A stretch of 64,000 bases of DNA from Pterobdella sp. o SKG-2022 (GCA_964035795.1 OZ038320.1:22586589-22650588), one strand, 5' to 3'; numbered from the stretch's first letter, positions 28,401 through 40,898 are shown. Numbers and translations are program-made. Notes: a model not told the origin generated them from the sequence alone.

Positions 28401-31400
28401 ACATATGTTCATGAAAATAATTTACTTTTTAAATAAAAAATCTTGATGGAATTGGTACAAAAAGATTCACATCAAATTTAATTCTGCTTCAGTGCATTAT
28501 ATTTTGCGTTTACTTAAGCTTGAAACCTGAACTTTACATACGGAGCTATTTACTTTAATCATTTGGAAAAAATAATCTTAAGTTGGAATTTCTTGTTAAT
28601 TATCAAAACTTATTTTTCTCTACGTTAACTATTAGTTTATCACTAAAAATAATTTTGTATTTTACTTATAAAATTGAGTTTTTTTTTATGGATCTGAATT
28701 TTTCCAAGCAGAGTTTTGTCATAACGAATAAAATCATGCAAGAAAACTCACACAAAAATACAAAAAGTTTGTGATATTTATCTTTCCCACAAACTTCTTA
28801 ATTTTTATTAGTTTTTAAAAAATGATACATTTTATATTTATTAATATTAATGAGTTTTAGTTAATGAATTCATATATGCATATATACACTGTGAAATTTT
28901 ATTTTTTATAGAAGTTTTTTTGTCAGTTAATCTAAAATTCAAGCTAACTCAAAATCAAGTTTCTTATCCCTGGCTTTTCCTTTCCATTTATTACAATATT
29001 TTATTAATGAGAAATTCGCTAATATATTTTTTTGACGTTATAAGTCTTGCGAAATTAATTCACATAAAAACCTGAGTTGAAACATCAATTACAAAATTGT
29101 GCTTTAAAGATTACCTCTAAAAATAACTAGTAAAAGAAGAATCAGAAAAAATCTGCAAAAGTTATTTTCAACTAATCAGCTTCAATCTTTAACATTACCA
29201 CTATTGTTATTAATTTGTTCGAAAAGCACTTAAATAGTATAGAAATATAAAAAATGCGTTTTTGAGCTATTTTTAACAGTATTTAAAAAGGGTGAAAGGC
29301 GAAGGTTGATTAGAAAAAAACCTATAGATTAAATGACTTAGGCTAGCTTTGCTACATGGAAGTGTTCAAATTGCACAGACTTGACCAGAAATATTTCAAC
29401 TTTCAAATTTCAGATTTCAGATTCAGCAGAACTTCATATTCTTCCAAGTGAAACCACTGATTATTCATCATTCTTTCAAGTCTACATTATACCTAAAAAC
29501 TCTCGAATCTTGATCGCTTAAATTGTTATAAACAATTGATTACGCTATCAATGACCAAAGAAATTTTAAAAAAATTCATTTTGGCTGTTTCACGTTTATC
29601 AGACAAAGCATTTGGTCTTCTTCCTAATTCCTCAAAAAGAAAAAACGTTGAAGCTTTTTACCAACATTATGACATTCCTTAGTCTGTTTTGCAAAATCCC
29701 ATATCCATTTGTAGATAAATAAACACAATTGCGCAAGCGCGTTAGGCATAATTTGACCGAAGATGACATTTCACAGCCGTGCACGTCAACGCGTCAGACG
29801 ACACAATCATTTAATCTTTGTCTAAAACTTTTTATTGCTAGTGCAATCAAAAAGTTTAATCACCATGTTTTGTTAGCCTTGAGCTCTTTATCTCTCAACA
29901 GAGCGCAAGTATAGACGGTTTAAGACCCGAAGATTTCATCTCTAATATAAAAAGTTAAAAACATTGAACAAACCAATTGCCTACTTTTACAAAACCTAAA
30001 CAAATGGATTCTTTGAATCATTTTCGCTGATAACTTAACTGCTTCTTAAAAAAGGTCGTGGTATTTTTTCCATGAAAACATGATTTGAAGGCTACCGTCC
30101 AAAATGGTAGGCAGCAGGGGGTTCAATGGTGTCAGAAACAAGTTTAAAGCTTTCAAACTAGGTGTAGGTGTTTGCAGTGAAAGTGCTGTTGGTAGTTTAT
30201 CGTTCCATTGATGAAGGAGTCATGTGTTTTAGAGTTTATATATGACAAAAAAACAGGCAAATAAGGTCAAACTTTTTATTTTCCAAGTGGTTTACAATTT
30301 AGTAATACAATACAAAATATTCTAAAAAACAAGAGCTAGAATTGAGATAAATGAGCTGGTCAGAGAAAAAAACTATTATCTAAACTGGACTTCAAGAGTC
30401 CGAGAAAACTCTCGAGACCGCTCAAGTTAAATTTGTATAGTTAAACGAATAAATACAACATTTCTATACATTAAAAAATATAGTATGCTATACTAAATTT
30501 CATATTTAAAAAATTAATTATAAAACACATTTTTTTAATTGATGCAGCTGTTTTATTTTTCAATTTTTTTTATGCAGAAAAGTGAGTGTGGATAATTCTA
30601 TATTATTTCTTAATAATGATTGAAGTAATATGAGATTTTGGAAATACTTTTTCAAAAAATAATTTTTCTATATTTATTTCTTCTCATTTAATGTTCCAAG
30701 CTTCACGATCAAAGGTGTGCTATGAGCTGGAATTTTATAATTGAGTATAAAAATTTTTTTAAAGTTTGTTGAAATATTGTTGAATGAATAATGAAATAAC
30801 GTATTCAAGTTTTTCAAATAAAAATTAGATATTCATGTAAAAAATGAAACCATGCTTTAGATATGCTTCGTCATAAATATTCATAAACATATTTTTTTAA
30901 TTTAATTTGAAAATTTCAGTTTAATATAAAAAACAGAATTTATTTTTTTCAATAAATGTTGTCATTTAAGGTTTATTGAGCAATTAATTGTTCATGGTCT
31001 TTAAGAATACTTCGAAACCAAGGTAGTTTCAAAAAATATATTTGTGAAATGAGCAGTTTTTTTAGAAAAAACTTGTTTATCTTTTAACCAAAATTTTTTT
31101 GAACCTTTAATTTTTAGAATTTAATGAAAATCAAGAAAAATAAATTTTCAATATAGAAAAAGTCATTGAAAACTGAAGATAAATGAGAAAGAAATAGTTC
31201 TAGAGCTAATATGGGAGAATAAATGATGCTAATCATTTGAATACCTGCAGAATGAAATAAATGATGGATGGAATATTTTTTTTAAAAAGTTAAATAATGT
31301 TTTTTATATGAGAAAATGGAAAAAAAGTCGAAAAAATACCCAATAAAAGAAAAACTGAAATAATGAATTCAAACGATGACTCAGAAAAAGTATAATGCTG

Positions 31401-34329
31401 GTTATAAATAAAACTCATAAACTTAGTTGGAAGTTGAAAAATAAATTAAAAGAAATGCCAAAAATGCATGAAAATTATTTTCAAACTGCCAGTAAGTATG
31501 AACTATTGGAGGTTAATAAATGTATTTGTCACCTGGTCAATAGAAATGAAGTTAGATTAGGAAAAGTTTAAATAAATAATTTCGGAATAAAATTTAAAGA
31601 AATTTTCGTTAAAATAAATTATAAAATAAGATATATCTAACGTCGAAAAATTTAGAGAAAAATTAATAAAGCACTAAGAAAAAAGCAATACGCGAAAAAA
31701 TAAAACAGGATGAAGCGACAAAGAAACCCCAAAAATGAAAAAAAGCAAAAATCATTGAAAACAAACAAATGCTAATAGAAAAAAAAGATTAAGCTTAGGT
31801 AATGAAAAACTTAAACATGTGTAAACTTTCTGGAGAAATAAGAGTTGATAGACGTGTGAGATGTTTTGAGGGAGAAGGTGAAGTTGAAAAGGCTTAAAAA
31901 GAGAAATATGACATCATAACCAAGAACATTAAATGAGTTGAAAAAGGAGAAAAAAATGAATTTGGGAATTTTTAAAAAAAATTTAAAAAAGCATTGAACA
32001 AAAAAACCATTTGAAAAGTGAGATGTAGTAATTCTAATTATGATTATAAATCGCAAAATTTGGGAATTTTTTAAAATTATTTGAAATGGCTGAAAGTTGA
32101 AAAACTTTCGAAAAAACTATATTATAGAACAATAAAAAAGTTATGATTCAAGTTTCAACGATAAGAATAAGAGTGAATGTGTATTTGATGATTCGGAAAA
32201 AATAAAATGGCGATTTAACAACAATGATTAATCAAAAAAGCTTCGAATAACCAATACATTTTTTTTTTGTGTTGATAAGAAAATTCCGATAATAAAACAT
32301 GGAAACAAAGCGCTTTTGGCAAATAAAACATTACAGTCGTTTCGCACCACCAGCGTTCTTCTGGTAGCGTAGTGGTTAGAAATCAAACGTGAAAACATCA
32401 TGTTCAACTCAAAAACAAAGCTGATAGAAAAAAACAACAAATTTTAATCAACCATTGAGTTTTTGTTTTCTCTAAAAAAATTGTAAAACATCAACATTTT
32501 ATGTTATCAACTCGACTGAAAAACATTTGATTCACAATAGAAATTTTTGTCAAATGCATAAGTTAAAAAATCATTGCTTTTGTTTTGTGCAATATTTTAT
32601 CCAATGCACTAAAGTTCAAAAAAAGTAGTTTATAAGGATAACCTTTGAAAATTTAAAACTTTTGAATTCATCATTCAAATTTATCAATTAAAAAATTTTA
32701 AATTTGAGTTTAAACATACAGTCATAACAAAATATTCAATTCAAAGATTCATTTCTGAAAGTGTTACAAGCTTTTTTAAGATGAAGTAAAACAGCTTGAA
32801 CACTTGTATAATCTAAACTTCATGTTTCATTTTAAAAATGAGAAAAAATTTGAATGGTATTTTTATAGCCTCTTTCTTAGAGTTCAAAGCGCATGTTACA
32901 AATTTAATGGAGTAAAAGCCCACTGTGGTGGAGTGTGCTAATTGTCGGTCTGAACCCAATAATTTCAGGTGATTAGTCTAACGATCTACCAGCTAAGCTA
33001 TATGGACAGAAAATTGCTGCAAAGCTTATCTTGAAGTAAACTTACGTAATCAAGTACTGGTATTGTAAGTTTCAGTACTAGACAACAGAAGTTAAACTTC
33101 GGATGATAAGAGCAAACTCACGAAATGCTTTGCAAAATTCAGTGAGAAAAGTTTGAATGTTCAAGTAAGTTTTATTATTTCAAAGAATGCTTTGAAAATT
33201 TTTTTCAAATTAAAAGTTTCTAAAATTTTTTTATAAACTTTGAACAAATCAATTTTCTTTTCATTCAAAATTAAATTTGTGCATTTTGGCTTGGATAAAT
33301 TATTTCGAAGATAAATAAGGATTTTAGTTTTGTTAGGAAAGCATACATGTCATACAAATATTCGCATACTTTTGATTTCACCTGAAAATTACTATTATAA
33401 TTATATTGGAATAATAATTTTTTACTCAAACTACAAATATAAAATTTTTTTTTTTATAAAACAGTTCACATTCATTTTATTAATACATACTTCAACCTTT
33501 TCACATACTGAAAAGGTCATTGAACTTAGTATTCAAAAATTTGGGGTGATTTCAGCAAAAACTGTAGATTTTTTTAATTCGTCAAGCCTGTTTCCAAACA
33601 TAAAAACAAAATTAAAAAAACCTAAAAGTTCAATTTAAATTTTTTCAGCATTTTTCAACATTAAAAAAACTAAAACTTTGTTTTTTTTGAGATAGTTCAG
33701 ACTGAATGCTTTTAATCACAGCGAAAGATTTTTTAGTAAGCTCGTTTGTCATTTCAAAATAGGGTTTGCAACAAATGTTATTGAAGTAATTACTCGAATA
33801 CGAGATTTGCAATTTTTCTATTTAAATTTCAACTTTCTTAAAACATTTGAACGCTGTTTGAAATGTATTTTTTTAGGAATTTTAACAAAGGTTTAAACAA
33901 AAGAAATTTCATTTCAATCATGTTCTTAATTAGCAAATAAGAAAATGTTGATTTTTTGAAAGATTTCTACTTCACGTACCTATCAATAGCAATGGCACAT
34001 AGATTGAGAATGGAAGTGGTGCACATTAAGACATCACAAGTCACCCAGATGTAGCAAATTACTTTGCCCATCAACCACTTTTCAAGCAACAGGTTTGCTA
34101 CGTGGAATGGCATCACCACTAGTGCCAGCATGAAGTCAGAAAACGCCAGTGACACTATATAGAAGTTCTGAACGCTTTTGAGAGGTTTGTAGGTGAAAAC
34201 AGACAGAATCACAAAAACATTGCCAGCCAATGTGGTAACGATAAGTAAAACCATTAAAAAAGCTATGAAGCAATTCAGGTAGTTGGTACTTGAGGGCGAT
34301 GGTGTGTCGGGGGAAATTGAATCAAGCAT
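19449..34329 (-). CDS. Amine GPCR, tyramine/octopamine receptor type, two exons
   Basis: A seven-transmembrane receptor of about 600 residues, predicted to bind a biogenic amine and signal through G proteins at the plasma membrane. Exon 1 is 33980-34329 (first ATG at 34329, with an in-frame stop upstream) and exon 2 is 19449-20901; the intron splits the Arg codon of DRY. Visible motifs: [20 protein letters not shown] (TM1-TM2), [16 protein letters not shown] (TM2), [20 protein letters not shown] with the amine-binding Asp (TM3), [20 protein letters not shown] (ICL2), [14 protein letters not shown] (TM5; Ser 5.42 and 5.46 kept, 5.43 Ala), ACWLPFF (TM6), NPIIYT (TM7). The [14 protein letters not shown] stretch and the Cys-x-Leu..YVVYS junction are most like arthropod-type tyramine/octopamine receptors, but 5-HT1- or alpha2-like ligands cannot be excluded. 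Unusual features are a roughly 130-residue second extracellular loop and a roughly 190-residue charged third intracellular loop. Confidence 0.9.
21707..22312 (+). pseudogene. LINE C-terminal fragment
   Basis: The frame encodes about 165 residues resembling the region after the reverse transcriptase of non-LTR retrotransposons: [40 protein letters not shown], and [20 protein letters not shown] (the family's R-W-x-x-L-G-H-I-x-R pattern), followed by a degraded tail. The N-terminal part of the open frame (21707 to about 21790) looks unrelated. There is no reverse transcriptase catalytic part, so this is a 5'-truncated dead copy. It lies on the opposite strand to the receptor gene, inside its intron. 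Confidence 0.75.
23537..23580 (-). repeat. Copy of the dispersed palindromic motif
   Basis: The minus strand reads gctaatgttttatagtaaaa then tcgattttatccaaaattat, matching the motif gctaatgttttatgataagg..acttatcgaaaattatag found elsewhere in the window. Confidence 0.5.
24470..24537 (+). repeat. tRNA-like fragment
   Basis: An A-box-like tctcaacgatagagcg is followed about 35 bases later by a B-box-like gtttgagtcccg. Acceptor and anticodon stems are not convincing, and the SINE body does not follow. It could be a tRNA pseudogene or the head of another SINE. Confidence 0.35.
24955..25008 (-). repeat. Copy of the dispersed palindromic motif
   Basis: On the minus strand it reads ctaatgttttatgataaggc then tgaacttatcgaaaatgatag, with an internal GATAAG/CTTATC stem. 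It is followed at about 25010-25110 by a short stretch visibly richer in G+C that I cannot assign. Confidence 0.55.
32357..32412 (+). repeat. tRNA-like fragment
   Basis: An A-box-like tggtagcgtagtggttaga is followed about 27 bases later by a weak B-box (tgttcaactc). No complete cloverleaf is seen, so it is probably a decayed tRNA-derived sequence. Confidence 0.3.
32876..33009 (-). repeat. tRNA-derived SINE copy
   Basis: On the minus strand: A-box atagcttagctggtagatcg, weak B-box gggttcagacc, then ccgacaattagcacac, ccacagtg, and attaaatttgtaacatgcgc plus tttga. It shows the same order of blocks as the copy at 17916. Confidence 0.75.
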
Positions 34330-37300
34330 TGCAAAATGATGCAAAATAGACTATTTTATGTTTTATAAAACTTGAAACAATTTTATAATTCTAATTTAAA
34401 GTTCACTCTCCAACGTGTTTTTTTCGGGAATTTGATCACATTCTTTGCCATTAAGTTAATCCATACAGCTTTCGAAACTAAAAACAATCTAATTGGAGAA
34501 AAGATTTGAGTTTTACAGTGGCTGATGTTAAGCAAGTGACAAAAACTATAAAGAAAGTCGCTAACCAAAATTTTCACGCAAGACTGTACTTGTTTTGGAA
34601 ATACCATGAAATTTTACAAAAAAACAAAATTTTTAAACACTATGAAATAGTTTTTGAGAGTTCCATTAAGCTCTCAAAATGTATGCTCGAATTTGCATAA
34701 GCGTGTTTATATATATAGTCTTCCGGCATCGCAGTATTAAGACCTTTAAGAAACGTGGAAGCTTTATTATATTAATTATTCTATTCATTTTTTTATTTAC
34801 TCAAAGTAGGTGTCGACGTAAAAATTATAAACACATTAGTCCAAAAACTTTGAAAATTCGAAATAAAATTCAGCTGGAAAAAGATCTAGACTTTTGAAAG
34901 CGTGATGTATGCATTTTAAAGTTGGTCACATTCATAAGGAAAAACTATTTTTTCAAACATTTGCGTTTCATGAAATTTTTTGAAGTTAAATAGGCATGAA
35001 TATAAAAAAATATTTTCATAAAACTGAAACTATATAAAACGGTCTTGAGAGATTTTTATGAGAATTTAGTCTCATCTATTTTTCGGCATTTTGATCTTTA
35101 ATTTTCATTTAAATGAATAATGGAGAAAAATTGATTTTGAATTAAAAAAGTAAAGATTAATTTATCGTGCCGATTTTGATAAAGCTAAAAGCACTATGAG
35201 CCAACTTAAAAAAGATAAGTGGCCTAATCTTTGAAGAAATATGGTGTATAAAAATGAAAAAAAATGACTTGAAAAAAGATTAATATGCAGCCATTCAGAC
35301 AAGTTTGATGTGGTATTGAAAGCAATATCAGGCCTTAAGCATTGCTTTAACCTCCAAAGATTATTTGTAATGCAGAAAGTTGAAGATTCAATACAAAATT
35401 AATACCTTTTCGTGTTTTGTATTTGAAACTTTTTTAAACTATAACTTGAAAAAAATTTTTTTTTAAAAAAAGGAAATGAAAAAGTTTGGAGTGAAAATTC
35501 TTTAGAGCAGAATACTAAAAAGACTGAAATTCGAGAGTATCGTTAAAAATAAAAAATTTTATTGGGAGCTTAAAAATAGAATGAAAACCTAGAAATAAGA
35601 GCAGTAATAGATGTAAAAAAAACAATTCAAGCCGTTAATAAATAAATTTCAACATCCAAAAACATTCATTTCAAAAAAAATATTTTTAGTGAAAATAATA
35701 TGTGTTTTTAAACTTTTTTCAAACATGAAAAAAAAAATCAAGTTCATAATCGAAAAAATATTCGAGTTCAGATGATTTTCAAGGACTTTTCATAAACAGA
35801 CAGTATAAGTGTTGTTTTAATGATAAAAATACTTTAATTTACATATATTTTATGAATTTTTAATTATAATACACGTTTTTTAATACTATAAATAAAAATA
35901 ATACTTATTGATCATAACACTAACTATAAAATAAAATGTCAAAATAGCCTTCAACCAAAAAAAACTGACCACAAAAATGAAATTATCTAATTAAAAGTCA
36001 GTAAACATTAAAACAAATTCAATAAAATGAATTGTAACATTGAATTGAAATTTATTAAACAAAGTCCTTGAAAACAATTAGGCAAACAGAACCTTCAGAT
36101 AGATCGTGGTCTTGAGATTCAACCAGTTTGTTTGTATAGGCTTCAATTCATTGGTTGAAGTTCAAATAAATGAAAAAACAATAAAATCTATGAGTCTGAA
36201 CTTATTTTTGTTTAAAGAAGATTAAAAATATAATCTTCGATTAGGTTAAGGGCTGCTCAAAATTACGAATATTTTTTAAACCTCAATCAGTTAGGTAAAA
36301 CGAAGGTTTATCGGAACTGTAACACTTTAATTCATGTTGTTTTAATCGTTTTTCAATGCTCTTTTGCATTTCCTTGCTTGCGAGCTTAATAAATTACAAT
36401 TTTTATGGAAATTTAACAAAAATTATACAAACAAGCTAAATTTTATGAACGAAGCAAACACAAAAAATTTATAATATAAAAATTTCATAGTTTTTCCTGT
36501 AATGAACTTATTCATTTGAAAATTTTTGAACAAAATTATTATTTAAATTATGGAAATCTATTTTTTTAAGCAATCAAAATAAAATATAAATAATTCATTG
36601 TTAATGATCCTTCAACATTCAAAAACGCAATTCAGATGGAAACTCCCTGAATTTAAAACCTCAAAACATTGATGTTAATAGAAAAATAACATTGGATTTG
36701 AAATCACTCTTTTATGCTTTAAACTTTTGAAAATAATAATTTTCTCATTTTTAAAGCTTCCTATTCAATTTCTTCAATTGCCCAATAAAAATTACAAGTT
36801 AGAAGTATTTTTCCATGTCAATAACTACAAAAAAACCCGGAAAAGCATGAAAATGTGAGTCATAAAACGCCTAGAAAATTAAGAAACTAAAATTTTGGAA
36901 TTCAATTTCTTTTATCTTTTGTTGTTTTGATGTATTTGAGTTAATATTCTCCGTTCGTGGCTCATTTAGTTGGACTGAAAATCACACGGTTCAGTGCAAG
37001 CCTTTATTTATTTGACAAAATTGAGTTAGATTCTTTCTTGGCGCTTCAAAATTTCAACTTAATAGTATTTTCATGAAACAATTTATCGAATAAATTTTTT
37101 TCAAAAATTTTAAAAACTGAGTTTTGAAAAAAATATAAATCCTAAAACAAGACTAATAGATTTTAAATTTACTATTCTATTAAAAGTTAATATAAAAGAT
37201 AATTTTTCTGTTATGTATTTTATCAGTACATTATTAAGGCAGAAGTTTTAAAACTTCTTGTATTTTTGTTGAGCAGACTTGAAAAACATTTTTAATCAGA

Positions 37301-37728
37301 ATAATTTAGACTTCTAAAACTTCGAATCCTGCTCAAACCCTTGAAAACAAACTTGCATTGACCGTCACTTCTTCTCTATAAAAAGCTGTATGTAGCTTTT
37401 TATTTAAAAAAACTATTTTCTACTCTTTATTCAGTAACATTAAAAAACGTATTTAAGTTGAATTTAAAATTTTTTTTGAATTCTGTTGCAAAAAATCAAG
37501 AAACCTGATATAAAACAACAAATGTTTTTTTCTGTGTATTGTTTTCGACAAAAAGAATATTTTTATTTAATCTATCAAAAGTAAACATGAGTTAGTGATT
37601 TAAAATATCATTTAAAAATATCATTTTATCAAGGCAAATGCTTGCTTAAAAAATGACTTCAAATTTTTCTTCATCATTGTGGCCTAGAAACTTTTGAAGT
37701 TAATGTCACTATAATTTTTGCAGTAATT
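34330..37728. other. Upstream region of the receptor gene, no gene seen
   Basis: The stretch holds the presumed promoter and 5' UTR of the minus-strand amine receptor. Open frames here are short and without family resemblance. A tRNA-like fragment sits near 36953-37005 (A-box-like tggctcatttagttgga, B-box-like cggttcagtgcaag). Nothing else is recognisable. Confidence 0.5.
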
Positions 37729-38079
37729 TTAACCCGTTTGTGCCCAAAATGCTGATGGCAGTAATTTTTTAATGAAACTTTTGTTCCTTCCTTAAAACAA
37801 GCTTACAAAAAACAAAAAAAAAATTTTAATTTTGACAAAAAATAAGCGAGATACAGGGTGTTCTCATATGAGATCAATGGGCACAAGTGTTAGCAAATGG
37901 GTTTTTAACCGCATAGCATTATAAAGAGTAGTTTGAAGGTTTTAATTCACTTTAATTTTATTTTTAAAACTAAAATATAAAGATATTTTGGATTTATATT
38001 TTATACGTAAATAAAATTTTTCAAAAAGTTCTAAAAAATATTTTTTTTTCAAAAATAGTAATGATTTTTCACTGTTTGC

Positions 38080-38117
38080 TCTAATATTCAAATAACAGAA
38101 AATGAATTTTCACATAT
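38080..38117 (+). repeat. Target-site duplication, left copy (38 bp)
   Basis: Starts tctaatattcaaataacag and ends ttttcacatat. It is identical to 39824-39861 and flanks the nested retrotransposon. Confidence 0.92.
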
Positions 38118-39823
38118 GATGTTCGTCCTTCGCAGGCGAAGACGACCACATCTTCTATTCCTGGGTTTTGTGGGTGCAAAGATGGCTGCTCAGACCTATT
38201 CTCGCATTGAAAAGCCTTGTACACTTTGGGCAGGGATATGCTAAAGTAGAAACAAACTGAAAAGCAGTACTCGTTCTTATTTTGCAACGCTGGCGTTTCT
38301 GCTTTTGCTCTTCCACATGCTTCGCCTCAAAGCTCGACACACCTGTGAAGACAGCGCTGCGCCAAGTAGGCCGGTCTTGGGCCATTTCTTCCCAGGTGTC
38401 AGAATAAATGCCACAGGATTTCAGAGAAGCTTTCAGGGTGTCCTTGTATCGCTTCTTTTGACCTCCAAGAGAGCGCTTGCCTTCACTCAGCCCACTGTAA
38501 AGCGATCGCTTTGGCAGGCGCTCGTCGGGCATTCTGAATACGTGGCCTGCCCACCTGAGCTGGGACCGCTTGAGAAACGCATGAACGCTCTCCATTTTGG
38601 CTCTTTGGAGTACTTCTGTGTTGGGCACTTTGTCCTGCCATTTGATGTAAAGCAGTTTCCGAAGGCATCGCATGTGGAAAGAGTTCAACTGCCAGGCATG
38701 ACGACTGTACACAGTCCATGTTTCGCAGGCGTACAGCAATGAAGGAATGACGACAGCACGGTACACCTTCAGCTTGGTCATAAAACTGATCCCTCTTTTA
38801 TCCCACACCTTCTCTCTGAGTCTGCCAAAAGCCGAGCTGGCTCTAGCGATTCTGTAGGATACCTCCTCATTGATACTGACAGACCGTGACAGTGTGCTGC
38901 CAAGATAAATGAACTTTTCTGTCACTGTAAGCTTCTCGCCGTTGACCGTAATAACTGGTTCTGAGTAGGGAGCATTAGGGGCAGGCTGGTACATCACTTC
39001 GGTTTTCTTGATAATAATTGTCAGACCAAAGTCAGGCCAAAGTCGTCACAGGCTTTGGCAAACCGGTTCATGCGTGCTAGACTGTGTGCCAGTATTCAAT
39101 GCGCAGTCGTCAGCAAATAAAAAGTTTCGGGCAATGTCTTTCTGAACTTTGGTTTTTGCCTGAAGCCTACGTAAGTTGAACAGCTTTCCATCAGTCGACT
39201 CCGATGTTACCAGAGCGAAAAGCGTTAGTCAGCATGGCTGAAAACATCATACTGAAGAGAATTGGAGCAAGAACGCAGCCCTGTTTCACGCCGTTTGTGA
39301 CTGGAAATGGCTTCGAGTACTTCCCATCATTCTGCACGCTGGCTTGCATGCCGTCATGGAACTGTCTGACCATAGTAATAAACTTAGCAGGACAGCCGTA
39401 CTTGGCCATGATCTCCCAAAGCCCTTTTCTGCAGACAGTATCGGAGGCCTTCGTCAGGTCGACAAAAGTGGTGTAGAGACCAACGTTTTGCTCTTGACAC
39501 TTCTCCTGGAGTTGACGTGCTGCGAAGATCATATCTGCTGTGCTGCGCCCCGGTCTAAACCCAGGCAATAAACTGTCTTCCAGGTGATCAATCAAGCGGT
39601 TCAGCAGAACTTTAGCCAAGATCTTCCCGGCGATAGAGAGTAGCGATATGCCACGATGGTTATCGAACGATTGTCGATTTTCTTTGCGCTTGTATAGGTG
39701 GACTTAGAAGCATCTTTTAGTTCTTGCGGGATAAGCTCTTGGTTCCACATAGACTGGAATAGTTCAAAAAGCTTCCTGATCATGAGTGGGCCTCCAGAGG
39801 CGTAAATTTCCGCAGGGATGGAG
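38118..39823 (-). mobile_element. 5'-truncated non-LTR retrotransposon (LINE), nested in piggyBac
   Basis: On the minus strand, pieces of a reverse transcriptase run from about 39780 down to 38155. They include GFRPGRSTADMIFAARQLQE, FVDLTKASDTV (the aspartate block A; usual form F-D-T-V), NGVKQGCVLAPILFSMMFSA, FLFADDC (catalytic ADD, about 39100), then YLGSTLSRSV, LLYACETWTVYSRHAWQLNS, RWAGHVFRMPDERLPKRSLY, and a terminal C2H2 finger (CPKCTRLFNARIGLSSHLCTH). At least two frame breaks occur (near 39620 and 39000-39190), so it is a pseudogene. The endonuclease is missing (5' truncation). It is visibly richer in G+C than its surroundings and has no poly(A) tail. The 3' end carries a hairpin (38121-38146). 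A 38-bp duplication flanks it. Confidence 0.92.
38121..38146 (-). other. 3'-terminal hairpin of the nested LINE
   Basis: The plus strand reads gttcgtccttcgc, ag, gcgaagacgac; the arms pair with one bulged base. It lies 3 bases from the insertion end. It may be what the element's reverse transcriptase recognises in its RNA in place of a poly(A) tail; that role is inference. Confidence 0.7.
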
Positions 39824-39861
39824 TCTAATATTCAAATAACAGAAAATGAATTTTCACATAT
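39824..39861 (+). repeat. Target-site duplication, right copy (38 bp)
   Basis: Identical to 38080-38117. It marks the point where the LINE entered the piggyBac element. Confidence 0.92.
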
Positions 39862-39947
39862 AATAACAGAAAAACTCATCAACTTCTTTGAAAATAAAAA
39901 TTCCCATTCATATTTGAAATTTATATATTAATAAATTCAAGCTACGC

Positions 39948-40898
39948 TCAAAGTAACCGTGAATTTTTCCAAAATGTCCATGGTCTAGCGGTGCATTGAT
40001 TGTTTTGGCATCTTCTTTGTTCATTTCTAGTTATTATAATATGTCTTTGAAGATCGAAACGAACATCATTAGGAGCTTGTGGAGGCTTTGAACAGTTGTA
40101 TCTTTTGTTTTGCTGTTGCCTACATGTAGAGTCTTTGAAGTAGGATCTGTTGATTGCTCTTCTAAATGTAAGCAAATCTGTTTTTAAGCTTGCGTATCAC
40201 TTTTCTTGTTTGACCAATTAGGGATTATCTGAGAATTTATTTCTGACATATTCAGTATTTTTGTAAAAATTGGTCAATACCATTTTTAGCTTTTATTGTT
40301 GTGGCATATTTGCTTGCCCACCAATCGTGCTTATCCACTACACACATTTTTGAGCTTAATGTTTCAAATACATTAAGCCCTGGAACTAAACCTTTGATTA
40401 TAATTTATTTCCCAATAAGTTATTTCATGAATAAGTTTAGCTGTATCATAATTTGTTCCAGTGTTTGTCACAGTATTACCTAGCCACCTCAATTTGAATT
40501 TATTCATTGACCTCGAAACTATAGCTGTGCCCCCCTTTTTTGCTTATTCATCGTTTTTTTTCTGTCAAAAGGTCTTTTCTCAACCTGTTATCTTATGTAT
40601 TCCATGCTGTTTAGAAGCCAAGACTTTTTAGATGAATAAATAATGAATAACTTGTGAACAACTTGTCAAAAAATACAGTATGCGATTGGAGCTCTTCTAC
40701 CGCATTCAACATATTCAGAACAACTTGTGATTCTAGTTGTAGGTCTTTCCATTGATCTGATAAGTTTTTACCACAATACAGATCAAAGTTAGAGCAATAG
40801 CTTGAAAAACCAAATAATGCCAAAAATTTGTAGCCAAATCCTAATAAACTGTTTGAGTGAGTGATGCATGAAGTAATCAAATAAATAAAAAAAATCAA
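39948..40898 (-). pseudogene. piggyBac transposase, C-terminal half, frameshifted
   Basis: Read on the minus strand from 40898: GFGYKFLALFGFSSYCSNFD, LYCGKNLSDQWKDL, LGSVVL-like LESQVVLNML, HTVFFDKLFTSYSLFIHLKS (the family's H-x-V-F-x-D-N-F-F-T-S block). In shifted frames follow KRPFDRKKTMNKQKRGA and VDKHDWWASKYATTIKAKNG (the family's G-G-V-D-x-x-D region), and near 40060 VRFDLQRHIIITRNEQRRCQ with NQC, the start of the C-terminal cysteine-rich domain. Several frame breaks and a missing N-terminus make it non-functional. A transposase of this type cuts and pastes at TTAA. Confidence 0.82.

Larger units (their letters stand above)
20902..33979 (-). other. 13-kb intron of the amine receptor gene
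   Basis: The donor GTACGT lies just below 33980 and the acceptor tatttacag at 20902-20910 (minus strand). It joins the AG of the DRY Arg codon to G of the next exon. It contains a LINE fragment (21707-22312), palindromic repeats near 23537 and 24955, tRNA-like fragments near 24470 and 32357, and a SINE at 32876. Otherwise it is A/T-rich DNA in which I see no gene. Confidence 0.8.

Noticed and set aside
29560..29670. Short frame reading [20 protein letters not shown]
   Set aside because: It looks protein-like but is short, has no start, no matching splice partner and no family I recognise.
38305..39571. Plus-strand ORFs of up to 145 residues
   Set aside because: They are antisense shadows of the LINE reverse transcriptase on the minus strand.
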